A stretch of 64,000 nt of DNA from Streptomyces sp. NRRL S-37 (GCF_000721605.1 NZ_JOIZ01000025.1:1-64000); one strand, 5' to 3'; counted from the stretch's first letter, positions 51,577 through 60,020 are shown. Numbers and translations are program-made. The notes: generated by a model from the sequence alone, not told the origin.

Positions 51577-52938
51577 TCACAAGCCGGCAGCGGTGAGGAT
51601 CCGGTACATCTGGGTCGGCTGCAGCACAGAGTTGGCAGCGGCGTCGTCGGCTACCTGGGGGTCCGGGTCACCGAGCAGCCGCTCCAGCAACCCGTCCGTG
51701 ATGTTGGGGTGACGGGCGACCCCGCGACGCAGGAAGGGCTCGGCAGCGGCGGCGAGTCGCTGAAGGTGTGGAAGGGGCAGTTCCGGGTCCTCCAGGGCGA
51801 GGTAGCGCACGTTCGGGCTTGGCTCGTCGACGAACGTGCGCAGCGCGTCGCGAGGGAAGTTGGGGTGGTCGACGAGCAGCGGTCGGATGTGCAGTACGTC
51901 GCCGTGGACGCGGACCAGCCCTTCCAAAACCTCCGGTGGTGTGTTCGGCCGACGGGCGGCAGCACGGCGGACTACGAGCTCCGGGTCGTCGTCCAGCTGA
52001 CGCCATGCCTCTTCAGGCAGGTCGCGGCAGGAGGCCAGTACGCGCCGGAATGTTGTGTGCCGGCAGTCCAGATAGCTCATCCGTTCGTCGAGAGGCGCTT
52101 CGCGCAGCCAGTCCAGTTCGGCGAAGTTCCAGCTCAGAGCCACTTCCGCCTCGATGCTCCCGTCCGCGCGTTCGGCTTCTACGAGCGCATACAGTCGATC
52201 CCGGGTTTCGGCGTCCACATGCCGACTTTGCGCAATCGCGACCCGCACGAGCGGGTCGTCGAGGCCCAGGAGTTGGGCGACCATCTCTGCCGTCAGATGA
52301 GGGTTACCGGCGACAGCCTGATGGAGTTCCTTTTCCTTGTGCCGCATGAGCTGCGCAAACTGCTCCAATGTGAGTGGGGCATAGCGCGCCACGTTAACGC
52401 GAACCGCAGGGTCGGCAAGGCAACGCTCCCTCCACTCGGGCGGGACACCCGGATTCCTGCGCTCGGTGGCGGCTGCACGGACCTGCGGGTCCGGGTCTGC
52501 GAGTAGTTCCACTTGCACGGCGAGAGGCCGGTCGTACCAGGCTCGTGCGACCGCGGCACGCAGGCTCGGACTCTGCGTGCCGGCGAGCATCACCCGAGGC
52601 TGACCGTAGGCTTCCTCCAGGTCGTCGATACCGATCTGCACCTTGCGGTTGACCATGTCGCGGACAAAGTCTGTGAACGCGTTGCGGATCGCCGGATCGG
52701 GATGTTCGGCAATCCTGCGGCGCATCTCCGGGGAGATGCGGTCCCCGTGAAGGCCCACCGCGGTATTGCAGTCGCCGTGCGTCAGCAGAGCATCGACAAC
52801 GGCGTCCTCCAGCCGCCCGCGACGCTGCGATATCCCGTGTCGGCCGGCCTTGTGTGCAGCCAGACGTACCAGGACATCCTGAGGAGCCGACGGGTTCCGT
52901 CCCAGCCCGGAGAGTTGGGGGTGATCAAGGCTTGTCAT
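51577..52938 (-). CDS. LRV/HEAT-repeat protein
   Basis: A 453-residue all-helical repeat protein, intact from ATG 52938. Repeats of about 24 residues carry the LRV-like pattern LADPDPQVRAAATERRNPGV, PLLVDHPNFPRDALRTFVDE, EPSPNVRYLALEDPELPLPH, and LLERLLGDPDPQVADDAAAN. Such solenoids bind proteins or nucleic acid; no catalytic motif is visible. It is flanked on both sides by broken copies of the same propeller/SMI1 pair, so it was either inserted between them or carried along by a duplication. Confidence 0.82.
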   Translation of the reverse strand: MTSLDHPQLSGLGRNPSAPQDVLVRLAAHKAGRHGISQRRGRLEDAVVDALLTHGDCNTAVGLHGDRISPEMRRRIAEHPDPAIRNAFTDFVRDMVNRKVQIGIDDLEEAYGQPRVMLAGTQSPSLRAAVARAWYDRPLAVQVELLADPDPQVRAAATERRNPGVPPEWRERCLADPAVRVNVARYAPLTLEQFAQLMRHKEKELHQAVAGNPHLTAEMVAQLLGLDDPLVRVAIAQSRHVDAETRDRLYALVEAERADGSIEAEVALSWNFAELDWLREAPLDERMSYLDCRHTTFRRVLASCRDLPEEAWRQLDDDPELVVRRAAARRPNTPPEVLEGLVRVHGDVLHIRPLLVDHPNFPRDALRTFVDEPSPNVRYLALEDPELPLPHLQRLAAAAEPFLRRGVARHPNITDGLLERLLGDPDPQVADDAAANSVLQPTQMYRILTAAGL

Positions 52939-52997
52939 GCACTCAACCTAGTCGGGCCGCTGCGTGCCGGCCTTCCATCGATCCTTGGCCCGGAAAA

Positions 52998-53270
52998 GCG
53001 AGCTCGGCTCCGTGAGCCTCTCGTCGGCCCCCTATGAAGGCGCCTTGGGGTGGGACAGGGAGAAGCGGACGCCCGCCGTGGCGTGGCATCCGGACCGGCC
53101 ACTGCTCGCCGTGGCAGGAGAGGTTCGAGTTCCCCTCACTGCGCCGGGTACTGGCCACCACCCTCGGCGATCCCTGCCCTCCTTACCCGTACCCGCAGGA
53201 CTGGCTCGACCAGATGAAAGCCTGGTCGCGTCACAACATCGCCTTCGGAACCCGACCGGGCGTGCTGTGG
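52998..53270 (+). pseudogene. Beta-propeller gene, copy B, internally deleted
   Basis: This segment equals 50403-50528 of copy A joined to 50818-50964, so 289 bp are missing inside. Single-base differences occur throughout (for example CTCGTCGGC versus CTCGCCGGC). Both ends are cut: the left end follows unrelated bases, and the right end joins the SMI1 fragment at 53271. Confidence 0.8.
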
Positions 53271-53630
53271 CGAAATAGTCAGCCAGGGTGTCGTACTCCC
53301 CCACGACCGTGATCTCACCCACGGTCCACCTGCCGATGCGTCCGTCCCGCGCGTCGATGAACTTCCCCGTCCAGCCGTCCTGGTCCGACAGGAACGGGAT
53401 CCACTCGTTGCGCCAGAACGGGTTCTCCGGCTGGTCCGGAGGATCACATCCCTCAGGCGTGGCGCGGTTCGCGTACAGCTTCTCCATCGCCCTGACGCCC
53501 AGGAAGAAGCTCCCCTCGTCCGGGACGCGAGCATCTCTTCCGTCGCGGGCCCGGGCAGATCCGCGTGATCGGCCGGAGCGTGCTGCCGGAGAAGACGCAT
53601 CACCCGGGACCAGCTCTCCACGGCACTCAT
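53271..53630 (-). pseudogene. SMI1/KNR4 gene, copy B, deleted and truncated
   Basis: From ATG 53630 the protein begins MSAVESWSRVMRLLRQHAPA, then DHADLPGPATEEMLAS, a normal SMI1/KNR4 opening. At about 53525 the middle of the domain is missing and the frame changes. It resumes as PDEGSFFLGVRAMEKLYANR, NPFWRNEWIPFLSDQDGWTG and TVGEITVVGEYDTLADYFA, then is cut at 53271 where the propeller copy begins. SMI1/KNR4 proteins commonly act as immunity proteins; this one is dead. Confidence 0.78.
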
Positions 53631-53667
53631 CCCCCCACTGTCCCTTCGGCCGGCTCGTCGACGCCCG

Positions 53668-53718
53668 TCACCCTAGCGGCACTTCGCACCACACCGTCTC
53701 GGTGTACGGGTCTCCCCA
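53668..53718 (-). pseudogene. HATPase (anti-sigma-like) C-terminal relic
   Basis: The minus strand encodes GDPYTETVWCEVPLG and a stop, nearly the same as the C-terminus GDPYTKTVWCEVALC of the intact ATP-binding regulator at 56998-57453. The bases before it do not continue the domain. It is a leftover of a second WhiJ-type locus. Confidence 0.7.
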
Positions 53719-53767
53719 CATCGGAGTGCGGCTGATCAGTCGACTGCTCTCCGACCGTTCCCGAGGA

Positions 53768-53811
53768 CGGAGCGGGAGTGGGTCCTGTTGTCAGGGCCCG
53801 CTCCCGTTCCG
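53768..53811. terminator. 20-bp stem terminator
   Basis: The arms 53768-53787 and 53792-53811 pair over all 20 positions in a plus-strand transcript (three of them G-U) around a TTGT loop. In a minus-strand transcript three A-C mismatches remain, so it was probably selected on the plus strand, although the only living neighbour it could serve is the SDR gene on the minus strand. Confidence 0.75.
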
Positions 53812-53855
53812 TCGAACGCCCCGACGGCTCGCGGTCCTTCCAAAGCGGCGACGGC

Positions 53856-54761
53856 TCACAGGTAGCGGACGCCCGTCAGCTCCTCGGCCGCCGCCCAGAG
53901 CCGCCTGCCCACGGCCGGATCGGCCGCCTCCCGGCTGAGCCGGGCCTCGGTGACCCGGCCGCGGGTCTCCCCCACCCCGGACGGCCCGAAGAACTGGCCG
54001 CCCCGCACACCGGGATCGGTCGCGGCGCGCAGTTGCGGCAGCGCGCCCCGCTCCACCGGCTGCGTGACCAGCAGGCCGGCCCGCGCGATCACCTGTCCGA
54101 GCCGGCCACGGTGCTCCCAGGCACGCGGAGTCAGGTTGGTGCGGGTGAGGCCGGGGTGGGCCAGTGTGCTGATGACGGGTGATCCGGTGGCGCGCAGGCG
54201 CCGGTCCAGCTCGACGCCGAAGACGGTGGTGGCGAGCTTGGACCGGCCGTAGGCGGGAGCGGCCCGGTAGTCCCGCTCGGACATCAGGTCGTCGAAGTCG
54301 AGGTGCGCGTTCTTGTGGGTGATCGAGCTGAGACCGACCACCCGGGCTTCCCTCGCCGCGGCCAGCCGGTCGAGCAGCAGTCCGGTCAGCGCGAAGTGCC
54401 CCAGCATGTTGGTGCCGAGGTGCAGCTCGAAGCCGTCGGCGGTGGTGCGGCGCGGGCCGAGCAGGACCAGGCCGGCGTTGTTGACCAGCAGGTCGACCGC
54501 CGGGTGGTCGGCGGCCAGCTTCGCGGCGAACGCGTGGACGGAGTCGAGCGAGGCCAGGTCCAGCTCGCGCACCTCCGTGTCACCGCCGATCCGGCGGGCG
54601 GCCTCCGCACCGGCGGCGGTGTCGCGGACCGCGAGCACGACGCGGGCGCCCCGGCGGGCCAGCTCGGTGGCGGTGACCAGGCCGAGGCCCGAGTTCGCGC
54701 CGGTCACGACGGCGGTCCGGCCGGTCTGGTCGGGGATGCGGTCGGCGGTCCATCCGGCCAT
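53856..54761 (-). CDS. Short-chain dehydrogenase/reductase
   Basis: A 301-residue SDR of the retinol-dehydrogenase-like type. TGANSGLGL at 20-28 binds NAD(P), DLLVNNAGLV follows, the catalytic serine is in VVGLSSITHK, and the Y-x-x-x-K pair is in APAYGRSKLATT. The substrate is unknown. It is divergent from an XRE/MmyB-type regulator with a small palindrome between them, the usual arrangement of such pairs in Streptomyces. Confidence 0.9.
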   Translation of the reverse strand: MAGWTADRIPDQTGRTAVVTGANSGLGLVTATELARRGARVVLAVRDTAAGAEAARRIGGDTEVRELDLASLDSVHAFAAKLAADHPAVDLLVNNAGLVLLGPRRTTADGFELHLGTNMLGHFALTGLLLDRLAAAREARVVGLSSITHKNAHLDFDDLMSERDYRAAPAYGRSKLATTVFGVELDRRLRATGSPVISTLAHPGLTRTNLTPRAWEHRGRLGQVIARAGLLVTQPVERGALPQLRAATDPGVRGGQFFGPSGVGETRGRVTEARLSREAADPAVGRRLWAAAEELTGVRYL

Positions 54762-54839
54762 CTGCTGCTCCTGGGGTGTCGACGGGTGGACCTACGACGC
54801 TAGGAGCGGTACGGGCCGATTCGGTCGTTCTCGTTTCCC

Positions 54840-54856
54840 TAGGTCTGCGGGACCTA
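54840..54856. promoter_or_regulatory. Palindrome between SDR and XRE genes
   Basis: TAGGTC-TGCGG-GACCTA is a perfect 6-bp inverted repeat with a five-base centre, 35 bp before the XRE start and 79 bp before the SDR start. It is a likely operator for the XRE regulator at 54891. Confidence 0.55.
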
Positions 54857-54890
54857 CCTTGGGTGCTCACCGGGAAGGCACACTTGCGGC

Positions 54891-55775
54891 ATGACCCATC
54901 CGTACGCCCGTGAGCTCGGTGATTTCCTGCGCGCCCGGCGCGACCGGCTGCATCCGCGGGACGTGGGTCTGGAGCCGGGCGGCCGGCGCAAGGTCACCGG
55001 GCTGCGGCGCGAGGAGCTGGCCTTGCTGGCCGGGCTGAGCACCGACTACTACCAGCGGATGGAGCAGGGCCGGGAGGTACGCCCGTCCGACGACGTCCTG
55101 GACGCGCTGGCCGGGGCGCTCGGTCTCGACGAGGCGGAACGCAGGCACCTGTTCGGTCTGGCCCGTGCCGCCCGCCGGCCGGTGCCCGCCCGGCCGGACC
55201 GCCGTCCGGAGAGGGTTCCGGACAGCACCCGGCGGCTGCTGCGGGTCATGGACACCCCGGCGGTCGTGCTCGGCCGCCACCTCGACCTGCTCGCCTGGAA
55301 CCCGATGGCAGAGGTGCTGCTCGGCAGCCCGGACGGTTACCCGCCCGACCGGCTCAACATGCTCCTCCTGCTGTTCGACGACACGCGGACCGGCGAGCGG
55401 AGCTGCCCGGACTGGGAGCGGCAGGCCCTGGAGTACATCGGCATGATGCGCGCCGCCGTCGCCACCGACCCCACCCATCCGCGCGCCACCGCGATCATCG
55501 GCGAACTGAGCATCCGCAGCGCCGAGTTCCGGCGGCTGTGGGCCCGGCACGACGTACGGGCCTCGGTCAGCGGCACCAAGACCTTCCGGGTCCCCGAGGT
55601 CGGTGACGTCGTCCTGGACTGGGACACCTATCCGCTGCCCGGCGAACCCGGTCCGTTCATGCTGGTCTTCACCGCCGAGCCGGGCAGCGCCGACGCGGAC
55701 CGGCTGCACCTCCTGGCGTCGCTGCGCGCGACCCGCTCGAACCGGAAGACGCCACCACCGGCCACCTCACACTGA
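54891..55775 (+). CDS. XRE-family regulator with MmyB-like ligand domain
   Basis: A 294-residue regulator related to the one at 48107. It has the helix-turn-helix TGLRREELALLAGLSTDYYQ, then RMEQGREVRPS. The MmyB-like domain contains TPAVVLGRHLDLLAWNPMAE and AIIGELSIRSAEFRRLWARH. Ligands of this class are probably fatty acids or other hydrophobic molecules. It most likely represses the divergent SDR gene and itself. ATG at 54891. Confidence 0.9.
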   Translation: MTHPYARELGDFLRARRDRLHPRDVGLEPGGRRKVTGLRREELALLAGLSTDYYQRMEQGREVRPSDDVLDALAGALGLDEAERRHLFGLARAARRPVPARPDRRPERVPDSTRRLLRVMDTPAVVLGRHLDLLAWNPMAEVLLGSPDGYPPDRLNMLLLLFDDTRTGERSCPDWERQALEYIGMMRAAVATDPTHPRATAIIGELSIRSAEFRRLWARHDVRASVSGTKTFRVPEVGDVVLDWDTYPLPGEPGPFMLVFTAEPGSADADRLHLLASLRATRSNRKTPPPATSH

Positions 55776-55786
55776 GCCCATCGTCC

Positions 55787-56188
55787 TCACCCGTCGGCGA
55801 CGGGCAGGTTGTGCCACCAGTGGCCGCATCCGCCGGAGCAGAAGCGTTCGCGGCGCCGTTCGTCTGCGACCGCGAGGACCTCGACCAGTAGCCGGAACGC
55901 CTTGCGTCGTTCGTCGACAGGGGTGAGGCCGGCGATCTTCCCCAGTTGCTGGTCGATCGGGCCGCAGGTGATCAAGACCGCCGGGGTGTGCGTCGGGCGC
56001 AGCCCGGCACGTCGGATGCTCTCCGGTCCGTCTTCGGTGACGGCGCGCGCCTGCACGCAGTGGTGGCGCAGGAACAGGAGTATCTCGGCCTGCTCCTCCG
56101 GGCTGCGGGTGTCGAACCACTCGATGCCCTGTGACATCGGGCGCAGTCCTTGGGCGAGTTCGTTGAGGATGATGTCCCGCTCGGTCAT
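55787..56188 (-). CDS. DUF5958 family protein
   Basis: A 133-residue protein of the Streptomyces DUF5958 family: ILNELAQGLRPMSQGIEWFD, then QAEILLFLRHHCVQARA, and a cysteine/histidine end FCSGGCGHWWHNLP that may bind metal. No function is known. Its ATG is two bases after the stop of the DUF6000 gene, so they form a small operon. Confidence 0.75.
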   Translation of the reverse strand: MTERDIILNELAQGLRPMSQGIEWFDTRSPEEQAEILLFLRHHCVQARAVTEDGPESIRRAGLRPTHTPAVLITCGPIDQQLGKIAGLTPVDERRKAFRLLVEVLAVADERRRERFCSGGCGHWWHNLPVADG

Positions 56189-56190
56189 GA

Positions 56191-56853
56191 TCAGCTCCCG
56201 CAGGCCAGCGAGGCGAAGACCTCAGCGGTCTCGTCGACGAAAGCGCACAGTTGCCCAACGGCCTGCCGACAGTCATGCGGGTCGAGAGCCGCCACGGCCC
56301 GGACTTCGAGCCATCGGTCCCAGGGACCGGCCGGGGCAAGGAACCGTGTCGTGTACTCGGAGCCGAGAATCTCATCGAGGTACAGAAGCGTCCCAAGGAC
56401 GACTGCCTGGTCGTAGTCGAGGTCGGGACGCGACAAGTAGTGATCAAGGTATGCGCTGAGCAGTTCGGCATCCGCTGCAGTACCGAACTTCGCAAGGGCG
56501 ACGCAGTATGCCGCGCCCGCATACGGCCCCTCGCTGGCCAGCAGGAGCCGACCTATGAGCTCGCGGAACTCGGACCTGTGGGCCACAGCAACCAGCCAGG
56601 CGGCAGTCTTGCGCTCGCGCCATCCACCCTCAAAGAGGACGCCGAGCTCCGCCGGAGTGATTTCGTACGCAGCCTGAGCCAGATCCCGCACAAACGCGGA
56701 GCGCTCAACCGCGCTCAACCGGAAAACGCTCCCGCCCAACCGAAGATATCGCCGATCAGGCGTGACGAACCGCCGAACCAGCTCCTGCAACTCGGGATCG
56801 CTCCGGACATCACGCATAGCCGCATCCTGCCCGGGACGGTACTCACGTGCCAC
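56191..56853 (-). CDS. DUF6000 family protein
   Basis: A 220-residue protein of the DUF6000 family: FVTPDRRYLRLGGSVFRLSA, ELGVLFEGGWRERKTAAWLV, and PYAGAAYCVALAKFGTAADA. The helical HEAT-like look of the second half suggests a binding role. The family is frequent beside DUF5958 in Streptomyces, as here. The start is GTG at 56853 or ATG at 56817. Confidence 0.75.
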   Translation of the reverse strand: MAREYRPGQDAAMRDVRSDPELQELVRRFVTPDRRYLRLGGSVFRLSAVERSAFVRDLAQAAYEITPAELGVLFEGGWRERKTAAWLVAVAHRSEFRELIGRLLLASEGPYAGAAYCVALAKFGTAADAELLSAYLDHYLSRPDLDYDQAVVLGTLLYLDEILGSEYTTRFLAPAGPWDRWLEVRAVAALDPHDCRQAVGQLCAFVDETAEVFASLACGS

Positions 56854-56997
56854 AGGTTTGCCGACTGCCTCAACGGACCGTAGTTACTGGTTCAGAGAAG
56901 CGTGGGTCCACTGTCCCTCCCCGGTGACGAGGAGGACCACCGCATCTCCGCGATCTGGAGCTGGGAAGGGAACCGCAGGAACTCCTGACCCCGCCGC

Positions 56998-57453
56998 TCA
57001 GCACAGGGCGACCTCGCACCACACCGTCTTGGTGTACGGGTCTCCGGCGGTCGTGCCCCAATGGGACGACAGGGCCTCGACCAGAAGGAGGCCGCGGCCG
57101 GACTCCGTGTCGGGTTCGGCGGGGGCGAGCGCGCCGGAGGTCGGGGGGTGGTGGTCCGGGCGGGCGTCCGTGACTTCGATACGGAGCGTGGCGTCCTTCG
57201 GGTGCAGGGTCAGGCGCAGGGCGAAGTCACGGCCCCGTACCCGCCCGTGCCGTACGGCGTTCGTGGCGAGTTCGACCACGAGCAGGGACGCCGTGCGGTT
57301 GGCCTCGGTGTCGTACGGCCAGCCCCACGATGCCAGTTGTTCGGCCGTCAGGTGACGGGCGAGCCGGGCGCCCCGGGTGGTGGCCGAGAGGTGGATGCGG
57401 AAGTGGCGGACGGGTCCGGTGTGTTCGTCCACGGGGGCGATCTCGACGTTCAT
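56998..57453 (-). CDS. ATP-binding regulator (HATPase_c, anti-sigma-factor-like)
   Basis: A 151-residue HATPase_c_2 protein. The N-box LLVVELATNAVRHGR (near 60-74), the G1-like VTDARPDHHPP and the G2-like ESGRGLLLVEALSSHWG are present. In Streptomyces such single-domain kinases act as anti-sigma factors or as partners of WhiJ-type regulators. It is divergent from a WhiJ-like HTH gene followed by DUF397, completing the usual trio. ATG at 57453 is preferred, as the upstream frame overlaps the promoter region. Confidence 0.85.
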   Translation of the reverse strand: MNVEIAPVDEHTGPVRHFRIHLSATTRGARLARHLTAEQLASWGWPYDTEANRTASLLVVELATNAVRHGRVRGRDFALRLTLHPKDATLRIEVTDARPDHHPPTSGALAPAEPDTESGRGLLLVEALSSHWGTTAGDPYTKTVWCEVALC

Positions 57454-57526
57454 GTCACTCAGCGTGGTCACTTGGATCCGCCGTGAACAGTCCCGGCGGC
57501 CGGACCCGGGAGCGCCGTACGGGAAC

Positions 57527-57559
57527 TGTCCGGGCTTGTCCGGGTCGTGACGCGTGACG
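57527..57559. promoter_or_regulatory. Direct repeats in the WhiJ-type promoter region
   Basis: TGTCCGGG occurs at 57527-57534 and 57537-57544, one helical turn apart, and CGTGACG occurs twice back to back (57546-57552, 57553-57559). They lie 43-75 bp before the HTH gene and are candidate binding sites for it. Confidence 0.5.
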
Positions 57560-57601
57560 TCCCGCGCCTGCCGTGTGTTGAACCCACGGAGGTGTGGGGC
57601 C

Positions 57602-58432
57602 ATGAGTGTGGAGCCTTACGGCGCGGACGAGGAGTCGGCGGCCGTGCTGCGGACCGTCGGCAAGGTCATCAAGATGTGCCGGGAGCGGGAGGGCATGACC
57701 CAGGCCGGTCTCGCCACGGCCATCAGGTACAGCGAGGAGCAGGTGTCGTCCGTCGAGCGCGGGCGCAGGGCTCCGGCGGAGGAGTTCCTGGAGGCGGCGG
57801 ACCGGGTGCTCGAAGCGGGCGGTTTGATCGCGGGGCTGAAGAAAGAGGTGGAGAGGGCCCGGTTCCCCAAGAAAGTACGGGACTTGGCCAAGCTGGAGGC
57901 GGAGGCCGTGGAGATCTGCGCCTATGACAACTCCGTCATCAACGGGCTCCTGCAGACCGAGGAGTACCTGCGGGCAGTGTTCGGGTCGCGGCGTCCAGCG
58001 TTCTCCGAGGAGGAGGTGGACCGGCTTGTCACCGCGCGACTGGCACGCCAGGAAGTCATCGAGAGCAAGCAGACGAACCTGTCCTTCAGCTTCGTGCATG
58101 ATGAGGCTGCACTACGGAGGCGGGTCGGGGGCAGAATGGTGCTGCGCCGACAGCTCGAACGACTGTTGGAGATCGGACAGAAGCGGAACGTGGAGATCCA
58201 GGTCCTTCCTCTGGATCGCGAGGACAACGCCGGTCTCGGCGGCCCCTTCCACCTGCTGCGGCTCAAGGAGGGCGCCACGGTGGCACACAACGAGGTTCAG
58301 CGGACCAGCCGACTGATCTCGGAGAGGAAGGAGATCCAGATCTTGGAGCTGCGGTACGGAGTCATCCGGGCCCAGGCCCTCCCGCCACGTGAGTCGCTGG
58401 CCTTCGTCGAGAAAGTCCTTGGAGAGACATGA
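57602..58432 (+). CDS. WhiJ-like HTH regulator with DUF5753 (Scr1) domain
   Basis: A 276-residue regulator. An XRE-type helix-turn-helix near 20-65 (REGMTQAGLATAIRYSEEQV, then SSVERGRRAP) is followed by a DUF5753 domain (EICAYDNSVINGLLQTEEYL, then IQVLPLDREDNAGLGGPFHL). Homologues such as WhiJ and AbaA-locus proteins influence sporulation and antibiotic onset together with a small DUF397 protein. The stop overlaps the DUF397 start by ATGA. ATG at 57602 follows GGAGGTG. Confidence 0.9.
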   Translation: MSVEPYGADEESAAVLRTVGKVIKMCREREGMTQAGLATAIRYSEEQVSSVERGRRAPAEEFLEAADRVLEAGGLIAGLKKEVERARFPKKVRDLAKLEAEAVEICAYDNSVINGLLQTEEYLRAVFGSRRPAFSEEEVDRLVTARLARQEVIESKQTNLSFSFVHDEAALRRRVGGRMVLRRQLERLLEIGQKRNVEIQVLPLDREDNAGLGGPFHLLRLKEGATVAHNEVQRTSRLISERKEIQILELRYGVIRAQALPPRESLAFVEKVLGET

Positions 58433-58635
58433 GTGTGAAGCCCCCGACCAGTGACGGCACCGAGCTGGCGTGGTTCAAGAGCAGCTACAGCACCGACGAC
58501 GGACCCGCCTGCGTCGAGGTCGCCCTCACCCCCGGAACGATCCACGTCCGCGACTCGAAGCACATACAAGGGCCCCGTCTCGCCTTCGCCCCCCACCACT
58601 GGGCCGCCTTCCTCCCTTACGCCTCCGGACGATGA
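58429..58635 (+). CDS. DUF397 protein (BldB/WhiJ-partner type)
   Basis: A 68-residue DUF397 protein: LAWFKSSYSTDDGPACVEVA, then HVRDSKHIQGPRLAFAPHHW. The W-x-K-S-S-x-S and VRDSK words define the family. Such small proteins work with the HTH-DUF5753 protein encoded just upstream, in a toxin-antitoxin-like or regulatory pair. It overlaps both neighbours (ATGA at each side), so three genes are translationally coupled. Confidence 0.92.
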   Translation: MSVKPPTSDGTELAWFKSSYSTDDGPACVEVALTPGTIHVRDSKHIQGPRLAFAPHHWAAFLPYASGR

Positions 58636-59273
58636 TGACCCGACCGCTCACCGCCGCGCAGCGCCGCATCGTCGACGCCGCCGACCCCGGTACCGGACGG
58701 CTGCGGGGTACGCCCGCACAGCTCGCCACGCTGGTGAAGCGCGGGCTCGCCTTCCGGCATCCGAGGCCGCCGCACGATCACTTCCTGACCCCGGCGGGAC
58801 ACCGGGCGCGCGAAGCGGAGACGGTGGAGGCGGAGGCGGCGCCCGAGCCGGTCAAGGCACCGGACGCGACCGGGGTGTTCGCCGCGCGTACCGGCGGCGA
58901 GCCCGCCGCGCCCGTGTCGGGCCCCGCCCGGCTGCGGGAGGTGCGCGGTGCCTGGCAGGGGATGCTGGAGCTGCGCCGGATGACCAATCCCGACGGTGCG
59001 ACCGACCGGCCGTGCGGCTGGGAGCGTTCGCATCTGGTGCAGGCCGCCGCGCTGGCCCTGGAGGCCGCCGGACATCGCCCGGCCGGTGACGGTGAGGGCG
59101 GTTACCGGGTCCGCGAGACCCCGCAGCCGGAGGCGGTCGCCGTGTACGAGCCGGACGGCACCGCGCTGCGGGCCTGTGCGGCCACGCTGGAGGGGGCCGG
59201 CTGGCAGGTCGGGGAGTACACGGAGCCGAGGACCCGGGCGCGCTATCTGCTGGCCTCCCCGCGCCGGGTGTGA
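58632..59273 (+). CDS. Hypothetical protein coupled to the DUF397 gene
   Basis: A 213-residue protein without a recognised family. The first 50 residues (PLTAAQRRIVDAADPGTGRL, then TLVKRGLAFRHPR) look like a small winged-helix-type region. The middle is proline/alanine-rich, and the last 100 residues contain ERSHLVQAAALALEAAGHRP and LRACAATLEGAGWQVGEY, a repeated helix-turn pattern. ATG at 58632 overlaps the DUF397 stop; ATG at 58635 is the alternative. Coupling suggests it may belong to the same regulatory unit. Confidence 0.68.
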   Translation: MMTRPLTAAQRRIVDAADPGTGRLRGTPAQLATLVKRGLAFRHPRPPHDHFLTPAGHRAREAETVEAEAAPEPVKAPDATGVFAARTGGEPAAPVSGPARLREVRGAWQGMLELRRMTNPDGATDRPCGWERSHLVQAAALALEAAGHRPAGDGEGGYRVRETPQPEAVAVYEPDGTALRACAATLEGAGWQVGEYTEPRTRARYLLASPRRV

Positions 59274-59335
59274 GGGGCGTGCCAGGATCGGTGGGTGATG
59301 CACCGGACCGAGCAGGCGTGAAGGGGACAGACACC

Positions 59336-59758
59336 GTGAGCGAGCCGTTTTCCGTCCGGGTGACCGTGCGCGGATACGAGACCGACGTGCAGGGGCACCT
59401 CAACCAGGCCGTGTACCTCAACTACGCCGAGCACGCGCGCTGGTCGCTGCTCCAGGAGGCGGGGATCAGCCAGTCCGGGCTCATCTCCCAGGGCGTGGGG
59501 CCGGTCGCCCTGGAGACCACCATCCGTTACAGGCGGGAGCTGCTCGCCGGTGACGAGGCCGACGTGAGCTGTACCTTCACCTGGAGCGGCGGCAAGGTCT
59601 TCACCATCGAGCAGACGATCACCAAGGCCGACGGCACCGTGGCGGCCGAGATCACGGCGGTCGGCGGGCTGATGGACCTCAAGCGGCGCAAGCTCGTGCC
59701 GGATCCGCGGGACGTCTTCCGGGACCTGGCGAAGGACCCGGGCCTGCTCGGGCTGTAG
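59336..59758 (+). CDS. Hotdog-fold acyl-CoA thioesterase
   Basis: A 140-residue 4HBT-type thioesterase. GYETDVQGHLNQAVYLNYAE at about 12-31 includes the D-x-x-G-H-x-N active-site motif. The remainder is the hotdog sheet (VALETTIRYRRELLAGDEAD). It should hydrolyse acyl-CoA thioesters as a tetramer. GTG at 59336 follows AAGGGGA. It faces a truncated regulator gene two bases away on the other strand. Confidence 0.88.
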   Translation: MSEPFSVRVTVRGYETDVQGHLNQAVYLNYAEHARWSLLQEAGISQSGLISQGVGPVALETTIRYRRELLAGDEADVSCTFTWSGGKVFTIEQTITKADGTVAAEITAVGGLMDLKRRKLVPDPRDVFRDLAKDPGLLGL

Positions 59759-59760
59759 TC

Positions 59761-60020
59761 CTACGCGTCGGCGGGTTCGCGGGCGTGCTCGGTGTCGTAG
59801 GCCGCCCGCGACTCGGCGATGTGGACCCGGTGGCGCTCGGCCCAGTCCGTCAGCCGCAGCAGTGTCTCGTGCAGTTCGCGGGCCACCGGTGTGAGTTCGT
59901 ACTCCACTTTCGGCGGCACCGTCGCGTGGACCGTACGGCTGACCAGACCGTCGCGTTCCAGGTTGCGCAGGGTGAGGGTCAGCATGCGCCGGCTGAGGCT
60001 TTCACCCGCTGAAAGTTTCC
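59761..60020 (-). pseudogene. HxlR-family regulator, N-terminally truncated
   Basis: The minus strand encodes ESLSRRMLTLTLRNLERDGL, VSRTVHATVPPKVEYELTPV and ARELHETLLRLTDWAERHR, the second half of an HxlR winged helix. The first helices, including the W-T-L-L-I/V segment, are absent: upstream of about 60020 the frame loses all resemblance and no start codon with a ribosome site fits. Translation from ATG 59985 would give 74 residues that cannot form the complete DNA-binding domain. Confidence 0.7.

Noticed and set aside
56925..56985. Short plus-strand frame encoding DEEDHRISAIWSWEGN
   Set aside because: It looks like a gene end, but it is under 25 codons, has no start and no recognised family.
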